The notes under the pieces: generated by a model
What the model was told of the DNA's origin: nothing
Databases searched by the model: none
Seen by the model: the letters and a program-made list of their open reading frames with translations, nothing else
Part shown: positions 56,637 through 64,000 of the stretch, piece by piece
Position numbering within the stretch: position 1 is the stretch's first letter
How the letters are laid out: every line of letters starts with the position of its first letter
NCBI RefSeq assembly: GCF_028476545.1
Contig: NW_026732531.1
Location: 51,001-115,000, forward strand
Length of the DNA stretch: 64,000 nt
Reading direction: 5' to 3'
Origin: Physella acuta
Lineage: Eukaryota; Mollusca; Gastropoda; Physidae
Translations under genes and position numbers: made by a program

Positions 56637-57472
56637 CATGTATGCATGTAACAACGTTAGCTGTTATATCACTTTCGGTGAGACCAAACCTCTTATTGGA
56701 AACGCGCTGCGGAACGAGATAGCCATCCCTGTAATCAATAGCCGAAAAGCTGGACTGCCCGGACCACTAATTTGCTCTAACAAAGATAGCTTCGGAAAGC
56801 GAACTACAGGTTCTCACTAATAAAGAATCCTGAGCTGACCAGAATTTGACCACGAGGTGAGGACGAGATTAGAGACGGTCGTAAGTAATGACAGATTTGG
56901 ACCTCGACCGCTTTGGCATGATTTGTCGACTTTGGGGACAGTATGACCAGAAAGCACATGCGAGAAGTTAGACCAGACTCTGCTACCACGGATAAACCAA
57001 GACAGTTAATAACATGCGGCTCGACAACCAAGACACAGTACAGCAAGCCAATACACAAGTTCACACAAGCACACACTTAACGACAATTCAACAGACACAC
57101 AGGGAAGACTCGAATACAATAAAAACGACACTACACCGAATTTATTGCCACTTTTTTGTTTACACATTGATGTAAAATATGTATAACCCACCTGTTTGTC
57201 AGAACAACTGCCTTGATGATGTAAGTATCCAAGAGGTCCACCATCCACCAACTGTTGTTTAGAGGACTGGTTTGTGTACATTGTCCACCGAGTTCATTAA
57301 CTGTCGTATCACCATCGTTTCCTTTTTCTGGAGTCCAATCCTTGTACATTGTGGACAGAAAGGCTGGCTTGTAAAGAGCAACGTTGTATAATGTATCAGC
57401 TCCCAACGTAGTCGTGAGGTAGTGGAACAACAGCCATACTAGTGACGACATCATTGATACTTTTTCCGCCAT
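53452..57472 (-). CDS. Gene D: secreted F-type-lectin-like plus PAN domain protein
   Basis: Coding exons on the minus strand are 57472-57192, 56515-56321 and 53761-53452, the same 281/195/310 bp pattern and phases as the other copies. The 261-residue product differs from gene C only at residue 113 (Ile for Thr) and residue 228 (Ser for Ala). Signal peptide, FTP domain and PAN domain are all complete. Near-identity with gene C extends into introns. By contrast, the flank just upstream of this start codon is clearly more diverged from the other units, which suggests recent conversion or duplication of the gene body. This is the first gene of the array in transcriptional direction within the window. 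Confidence 0.9.
54122..55890. mobile_element. Three-unit palindrome-ended repeat in intron 2 of gene D
   Basis: Same three modules as 12114-13935, with a similar small deletion after the start of module 2 (near 54930). Confidence 0.7.
56555..56637. repeat. (TA)n microsatellite, intron 1 of gene D
   Basis: TA run at the same intron position as in genes B and C, 40 bp from the exon 2 acceptor at 56515. Confidence 0.97.
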
Positions 57473-59755
57473 CTTTAATGTGCTGTACTTTTAAAAAAAA
57501 AGTTTTATTATGCAATGTTTTGCTGCATATTGGAACTCTACCAGTAAAGTTATAATAATTATTATTATATACCAATGTCATGAATCGGATAGACGCGTTA
57601 GAATGTCTGATTCCATCAACTTTGTAATGTTCACTGTGCATTGTCTTTTATATAAAGAGTATCGATTTTTACAAATTGATATCGATATGCTGTTTGAGCT
57701 TCATTATAAATTTATTAGCCAGCTATCAATGACCTTTATTAAAAAGTCAATAAATGTTCTACGAATAAAGGCCACTTAGAAAACTATATAAACGTGTTCT
57801 ATATACGTTATATGGAAACGATATAAATTATCACATTCTAACACCTGAGAGTATTTTACTCTGCTTATAGCATGGCAAAAAATAGTTAACACCTATATTG
57901 CCAACAATTACTATTTAACTTTTGATTATAGTGAAGTTGCTAGTTTTTTTTTATTCCGTCGCACTGTAATGTTGGTTACCTTTTAGCTATATTGGATACT
58001 GTTTTATTACGCCTAAAAACACCATCCCTGAAAGACAAATGCGCTTTTTAACATCTTCACAGATTTACCGCCTGCATTCGATCGCGTTGTGCTAAACAGA
58101 AACTAAGGTGGAAACGTCTAAATCGTTTTCAGTTTGTTTTAAGTTCATAATTTTCATAATTTATGTTTGAATGAAGTCAATGCGTTCTATTTTTATGAGA
58201 ACACCTTATGAAGTCGTGTGTTCAGTGATGAGTTTTGCACTAGCAGTGTGATATTATAGGAATATTTTACGAAAGGTTTGAGGCGAAATGTTGTGGGGGA
58301 GTTAAGAAAATCGCGAAAAACATTGGCTTAGAATAAGAAGATAAAGAGTTTAGAATTTGTTTTTAGAGACGAAATACATTAGTGTTCATTAATTTCGTCG
58401 ATTGCTTATAGTAACAGTATAATAAAAGTATCATCACTATTCATGTGAATAATAGATAAAAATATATTGATCCATCAAATTTAATTCGTATATTTAACAT
58501 ATAACAATTTTATTTATGGTTATGTAAAACAAAATATATATTGTTTATGGCTAGTACGTATATACCTTAACGATACAGAAAATACGAAACGTGCTTATAT
58601 TCTCTACCATCCTCTCGTTATATTTAGCTTCTATTTTTAGGCATACTTAATTTTTTGTAAAGACTAGCTTATTATGTGTATTTATACAATTTCACATCAA
58701 ATAAGTTGCACTGGCTATGTGATATAATGACAACTGATAAATAAAGTCTCATTTTTATGCATGTATTGTAAACGTCGGACATTATATTCCTGCTTTTCGT
58801 GTAAGAGAAGCTTTATATTGTAGGGTCGATTGATGATTTCGGCCTTATTGAAGCAATATTTTAACTTGCAAAATGAATATTATAATTAGCGTATGCTTTT
58901 GCGTTTAGTTGAGCATTGGTAATCTTGTCTGTTATCACATATATAAGTGAGTGTGTGTGTCCTATAAGATAAAAATTCTTGTTTTAATACTTCACGCACA
59001 TCTGACTAAAGTTGCTGTAATACTCTTTATTTTTATGCATCTCTGATTCAGTTAAAAAAAACTAAGAAACTGATTAATTTGTCACCAATATTTTACAGTC
59101 GTGTGCGTTATTATGTAAATTCATGTGGTTATGGAAATTGCATTATGTGGTTTTGTTGAGCTTAAATTCAAGTGAGCTGTATTGATGTTTCTATTAGTTT
59201 AGTAACTAAAAAAATAACTAAGTTTGTCTTAATATAATAAAACTCTTGGTTAAAGCTTAGCCTTAAAGAGATTGTTTGAAAATGTAGCCTAAAAAGCAAA
59301 AAAAAAATATATATATATATGCACGGTTTCGGCATTTGTTAATTATAAATAAAAAAAAATAAAAATATAACAAATTTTATTTTCAAAGATTAAGTTTTAT
59401 ATATTTATTATATATTTTTACGCCCACTATGAAGTCAAAACTAACCAACAACGTTTGTTCTTCAATGGCAACAACAAATATCGAACGCGTCTCGTCAAAA
59501 TTGATTGGGCCAGAAAGTGTCTTTTCTTTGAATAATGTTATTTCTATAGTTCACTAGTGATCGAGTGACATAGAGTTATAAACATACATACACTAGTTGA
59601 TCATCAAAAATTTAGCGCAGGCTTTATCGTTTTTACATTGCAACAGATCAATTTACAAAACGCATTGTATAGAGAAACTCGATGAAACCAAGCATAAAAA
59701 AAAAAAACATCTCTTGACACTAACAATGATAAGAATTATACAAAAAAGAATACAA
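57473..59755 (-). repeat. Array edge: diverged partial unit upstream of gene D
   Basis: This flank aligns with the sequence upstream of genes A, B and C, for example around ACTATATAA near 57783 and the block near 59420-59530. It has many more substitutions and indels than those flanks have from one another. It lacks the 642 bp solo-LTR-like element present in the other three and also lacks the roughly 360 bp block equivalent to about 1920-2279. Homology fades at about 59755. It contains no recognisable gene. Confidence 0.75.
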
Positions 59756-60704
59756 GATCTATTCTAACTAACTTCTAACAAATTAGTTGTCAGACTCATT
59801 TTAATTTCTCGATAAACGATAGTTGTTGTCTTCTTATGATTAGGTAATTTAAAAAAAAAAGTTTCAGAGGAACAAGATCATAGTTGTTGACATTGGTGTT
59901 AAGTTTAAGACGATTTTGCATTTGTAGGTAAAACTGATTATATATTAAGGAAATAAATTATTTTGTTCCATAGCCTCTATATCTCTTCCAATAAGAATTT
60001 ATAAAGCTGCACATAGTCTTTCTAACGATAGAGAGAAAATGACTTGCTTTGTTTGAACTATTGTTGTCTAGCCCTGTTACCAGAGGATAAAGTTATTAAA
60101 ATTTCATGGAAACAATATGGAATGACCCACACATACACTCCTTGAAACCCCTATGCCCAAATCCAACCGACCCCCCCCCCCCAACTAAATTTATTACACA
60201 TTGATCGACTTCCACCCAAAGCGTGCCATATTTCACGTGTCGGAGAAAAGTCTGGGGAGGGCATCTAGTCCATTTGTAGACCTCGACTTCATTTTTCAAC
60301 TAAAGAAAAAGGTGGATTGGGTTCATTAGAATGTCGAACAAGTTGGGAAGTTTTCGCATGGGTTATGTGTTCTTATGTTATTATTGAAGTCTGTCTGAGG
60401 CAGAAAATATTTAATTAGGCCATCACCTAACATCAAGTGATCTTAAAAATGAGTATTGTATTTATTGTTTTCTTGGAAAAACTAATTACCTGTCTAAATA
60501 CAGGATATGTTCTTAAGTGATTAAATTAGTAAACTCATTTCTTTGTTTATTACCCACATACCAGTGCGTGTGATTAATGCATGCCTTAATTACATGTGGA
60601 AAGGTGCTATCGACCAGGCTAGCCGTTTTATTAAAAAATTCCTACCATTTCCACAAACAATTGGTAAAACTAATTTGTAAATGGCGTGGGGGGATCAAAA
60701 CGGC
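59756..60704. other. Unique flank beyond the array; no gene seen
   Basis: AT-rich sequence with an 11-12 base C run at about 60172 and no convincing exon, RNA or element. Confidence 0.5.
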
Positions 60705-60945
60705 CATTGACAAATCGGCCCGGTCAAGACGACCCCGACAAAACGGCCCCGACATAAAAGCCCCGCCTAATCGACCCCGTCAAAAGGGCTAGCGAGGAAA
60801 ATAGGCTAGAGGAAAATGGGCTCCCGTCAGTTTGGCTCCCAATAAAACAGTCCCCGTCTTTACGACTCACGACAAAACGGCTTCCGCCATTTGGTCTCCC
60901 GACAATTAATGTCCTCTTATTTTGGCACCTGTCAATACATTTTTC
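60705..60945. repeat. GACAAAACGGCCCC-type minisatellite
   Basis: Degenerate repeats of about 15 bp built on GACAAAACGGCCCC, drifting to GGCTCCCGTC and GTCTCCCGAC variants. GC-rich against the AT-rich flank. Confidence 0.75.
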
Positions 60946-60984
60946 GTAGAGACTAAGTCTCCCGGCGAAAAATCCTTTTAAATA

Positions 60985-61530
60985 TGACAAATTCCGCTGC
61001 ATACACCTACAATGGTTTTACGTTCGAGTTCAACACACGCCTCTTGGTGGACAAATAAAGCTCAATGGAAGTCCAGATATTCTTAGCTGAGTGAAAGCTG
61101 CTCTTGTTTTACCTATCTTTGTTTAACATCGTACTCTTTTTTCGCTGGTGATTCACAAAAGTACCTAAATATTTAAATGACTAGCATTCTTGTTAGGTGA
61201 CCTCATCACGTGTGACACGTGTAGTGCAGGCAGCGATATATTTTTAGTACTTTTGTCTTTTGGTTGTGAATGTTAAGTCCATACTTCGCTGTCTTTTCTT
61301 ACACAATGTCTGTTTTCTACTGTATCTGCTGTTTGTTTTGGGAGAGGAGCGCGAGGGCGCCTGCAAAGCCCAATTTGTAAAAAAAAAATTCCACAGAGTT
61401 CACTGAATCCGATTTTTACGTACTGTGCCTGCTGTTTTCATTATCCAGTCGATGGTAAGAAGAAAGAAGATCGGTGACAACAGGCATCCTAGACAGACTC
61501 CTATTCGAACCTAAAACAGTTTGTAAGTTT
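60985..61530 (-). mobile_element. LINE reverse-transcriptase relic
   Basis: The minus strand still shows reverse-transcriptase landmarks in order: LGCLLSPIFFLLTIDWIMKT (about 61510-61450), FADDLALLSQNKQQIQ (about 61365-61320), GLNIHNQKTKVL, FKYLGTFV, and TKRRVLNSNVKPLLVYAAE near 61000. Frames are broken by several stops and shifts. It appears to be a different family from the LINE at 45946, judging by the diverged motifs. Old and inactive. Confidence 0.75.
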
Positions 61531-61936
61531 AGCTCCATGGATTAAACAATTACCAGTAACGAAATAGGTAGCTCAAAATCACATGTAATTACAACTGCCA
61601 TACAGGTAACTTGCTTCACAAAGATTTGAAGGGATTAAAATACAGCATTGTCTGAGCGTAATGTATCTAATATAAAAGCTGACTTAAAAATATGTAGCGA
61701 TGTATCAAGTCACCTGTGTTGTATTGAAATTATTAATATTGAATACTTGGGCAATGATAGCAATGCCTTAAATGGGTTGGTAAAGTATAAATGCATCAAT
61801 ATTTATATTATATATAATACATTTCCTAGTCATTATATAGAATGCCCAGTAACAAACTGACAAAGTTTAAAATCCGCTTGCTTGCCAGAGTTATGTTTAG
61901 GGATAGCGTTTGGGTTAGAGATAGGGATAGCGCTAA

Positions 61937-61956
61937 GGTTAGGGTTAGGGTTAGGG
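61937..61956 (+). repeat. Short interstitial TTAGGG run
   Basis: About three perfect TTAGGG units within a looser AGGGATAGCG/GGTTAGGG stretch (61895-61975). The motif equals the common metazoan telomere repeat. Confidence 0.7.
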
Positions 61957-62789
61957 ATTAGTTAAGGTACGGTTCAGAACGAAAATAAAGGGCTACTCAA
62001 AATGTCATTCTAGCCTTCAATGTTGCATCAAATATTTCTGATTCACTTGTTCCTAAAAAAAAAAGATTTCCTATTTTTTATTTTGCATTTTTTATCATAA
62101 GCGTAGCGACCCCTCCCGGCGCCGGGGCGAACTTGCAATTCTACCGCCGAGATTTCGGAAAACATTTTATAATTTGGTTGTATTATTTGTGTGCGCTAAC
62201 ACTTCACTCGACACACTTAAATTCCCCTTCAGATGCGTTATTCTTTAAAAAAGATTAGAATTGTCAGAAAAAGATATGTTTGGAGGGAAGTTTGTATTAG
62301 GCGTCTAGGCGTGTATTCGTTGAGGCCAGTCTTTATATTTTCTATTTTAGGAACAGTCTCTGTTATGATCTGGTACATAGTTTGATTATACGTTTGATTG
62401 AATAAGGTCATACAGTTGATCTACAAAAGCAAATTATCAGAAACATTTATTGTTGAACACATTGGAATATGACATGAATTTTTCGTAGACTGGTTGATTG
62501 TATAATGAAACAAGCTGGAGGAAACAAATTGGAAATAAACGGACACAATAGCTCAAAGTCTTGGATTTTACAGACTTGTGCTGCCTCCTTGCACGTATTC
62601 AACAACAAATGCAGAACAGCAGCGATAAAACGCGTTTTAATATTCTAAGCCAATGTGGTAATCAAATGCATTGTAAAAAAAAACTAACTCTATAGCAAAA
62701 TGTGAAGTAAGTTAGACAGTTAGACAAATAAGTAAGATTGTAAACAGACATCACAGCTAGATTAATTAGTCTTCTTCTTCTTCTTCGTT

Positions 62790-62910
62790 CTTAATTATTA
62801 GTGTTGAAGGGGATCGAGATTTATCTGCCAGTGGGTTTGAAATCGAGACTTTGTTCGAATTTATCAACCATGAGCTTTTTGCCGACTCGACCACGCCTCC
62901 AACACAATTA
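62790..62910 (-). repeat. SINE head fragment
   Basis: On the minus strand GGCGTGGTCGAGTCGGCAAA (A-box-like) is followed by a degenerate B box. It is a diverged relative of the SINE at 62940-63165. A CTTCTTCTT run lies at the left end. Confidence 0.55.
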
Positions 62911-62939
62911 AGCGTTACGTGTCAATTGGTTATGCGCCA

Positions 62940-63165
62940 TTGAGGCCATTGACTCCGATTTCAGCCTGCTTTTCTTTTTGGATTTGCTTCCATAGCCTTT
63001 GTCCAACCAAGAACAAACTACAAGGCAGCAGTTGTTTAATTTTGGAGTTGTCTCTCCTAGAAGAGTGGCTGTCCCCAGCTAATGAGCCTCATCTGCCCGA
63101 GGGTTCGAACTCGAGACTTTTTCGGTATAGCAACCATGAGCTTTACCGACTCGACCACGCCGATT
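62940..63165 (-). repeat. tRNA-derived SINE, nearly complete
   Basis: Minus strand: the tRNA-like head CGTGGTCGAGTCGGTAAAGC with TTGCTA in the anticodon position is followed by the B box GAGTTCGAACCC. The body has GGGGACAGCCACTCTTCTAG and TTGTAGTTTGTTCTTGG, and the tail segment GGCTATGGAAGCAAATCC leads to AAAAAGAAAAGCAGGCTG. Parts of the same body and tail occur in intron 2 of every array unit. Confidence 0.75.
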
Positions 63166-64000
63166 AATGAGTGAGATTGCTGCGTCATAATTATAAAATA
63201 TTATTTTAGGCACATAAGCTTTAAATAAACCATATGCAAGCTGAAAATAATTACATCTTGTTTGTTTTTAAATGTTCTGTGATTTTATGTGATTTTTGTT
63301 TGTAATATTTTTGAAAAATTGCTTTTACTTTTCAATGACCATTTACCTAGTATAAACAAGAATACATTATACTCATTTGATTTATTATAGTCTGTAAAAG
63401 AAATTGTGGGGCCCAAAAATAATCCGGATCTCCAGACTGCTGTTTTATTAGCCCCCCCCCCCTCACACACACACACTCTTCTTTAATCCACAATTTGTAT
63501 TTGTGTCTGAGGGCAAGATTGCAGTATGCGTGTGTGTGTGTGTGTGTTTGTATTTGCTCGTGAATCAGTTGAATCAGGTATGACAATTTTATTCGCCAGA
63601 AATATGTTTACGTCTGTATTTAATCAAACAGGGATTAGACAGGAAACACATTGTGTTGTAAGTAAAGCTCAGTCCCTATAAGACTATAAATCCTATTGTT
63701 TTAATTACACATGTATGCAGATTATTTCCTTTATATCACAAACTGGATTCAAATGGAACACCTTAACATAACGTTCTTTCCAACACTAAACTGGTTTATA
63801 GTTAATACTCACTTGTTCATTAGCAATGTAGCTATAAGCCAACAAGAGTTAAGTTATGAAAAATATTGAAATTTACTAATAACACACCACAGGAATATGT
63901 TTAATAATGTTTTATTAGAACTAATGGAGGTATTACTGTTATTTCGCAACTGACAAAACAAATATCATTTTCGATGATTTAGAAGCAACCCTAATTATTT
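63166..64000. other. Flank without recognisable gene
   Basis: AT-rich. Contains a C run plus (CA)n at about 63452-63475 and a (GT)n run at about 63528-63547 in opposite sense, which could form a weak hairpin. Nothing else is recognised. Confidence 0.5.

Larger units (their letters stand above)
40940..57472 (-). repeat. Array unit 3 (contains gene D)
   Basis: About 16.5 kb, collinear with the other units. It keeps the longest version of the LINE insertion (45946-49015). About 500 bp is missing near 42958 (equivalent of about 2115-2617), with a short GATTA/TGAT microhomology at the join. The stretches 42970-44490 and 51450-53050 are shared unit sequence without a recognisable gene. Confidence 0.85.

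Noticed and set aside
60577-61002. Arg/Pro-rich frames near 60600-61000
   Set aside because: They cross the GACAAAACGGCCCC minisatellite and have no other support.
61937-61956. TTAGGG run as a chromosome end or fusion point
   Set aside because: Only about three perfect units in a degenerate stretch; too short to suggest a telomere.

Overview
The window is AT-rich, intron-bearing animal DNA. It is crowded with decayed mobile elements, tRNA-Ser-like SINEs, non-LTR retrotransposon relics and microsatellites. The only clear host genes encode small secreted proteins with an F-type-lectin-like (FTP, F5/8 type C-like) domain followed by a PAN/apple domain. Together with the element content this points to a mollusc, most likely a gastropod. 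That assignment is inference; no taxon-specific gene such as rRNA or a mitochondrial gene is present.

The window is dominated by a head-to-tail array of about 16.5 kb units, all with genes on the minus strand. The start codons of successive genes lie at 44 (gene A, only 44 bases inside the window), 24223 (gene B), 40939 (gene C) and 57472 (gene D). Each complete gene has three coding exons of exactly 281, 195 and 310 bp with matching splice phases, giving a 261-residue protein: signal peptide, FTP domain (about 25-173) and PAN domain (about 183-261). Genes C and D differ at two residues. Gene B is more divergent.

Unit 1 (45-24223) is longer because it carries an internal tandem duplication. 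Bases 1881-14113 recur from 14114 to 20805, and the second copy lacks the equivalent of about 2514-7282. The duplication leaves a spare, intact copy of the last exon (11444-11753) downstream of gene B, which could serve as an alternative terminal exon. Unit 2 (24224-40939) carries a 3,158 bp terminal-inverted-repeat element filled with an 18 bp satellite (26407-29564), and a 0.6 kb insertion at 29753-30342. Unit 3 (40940-57472) holds a 3.07 kb LINE flanked by an 11 bp direct repeat. Unit 1 keeps only the 3' part of the same LINE insertion. Every unit has an AT microsatellite in intron 1 next to the exon 2 acceptor. Every unit also has a chain of two or three palindrome-ended repeats in intron 2, inserted in old SINE sequence.

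The array ends in a diverged half-copy of the upstream flank (57473 to about 59755). The last 4.2 kb has no array homology and no recognisable gene. It contains a minisatellite, a LINE reverse-transcriptase relic, a short telomere-like run and two SINEs.

The likely biology is a young, conversion-prone family of secreted recognition proteins. Whether they bind sugars is open, because the canonical fucose-binding residues are not evident. Exon joins were inferred from reading frame, splice sites and agreement between paralogs; no transcript evidence was available.
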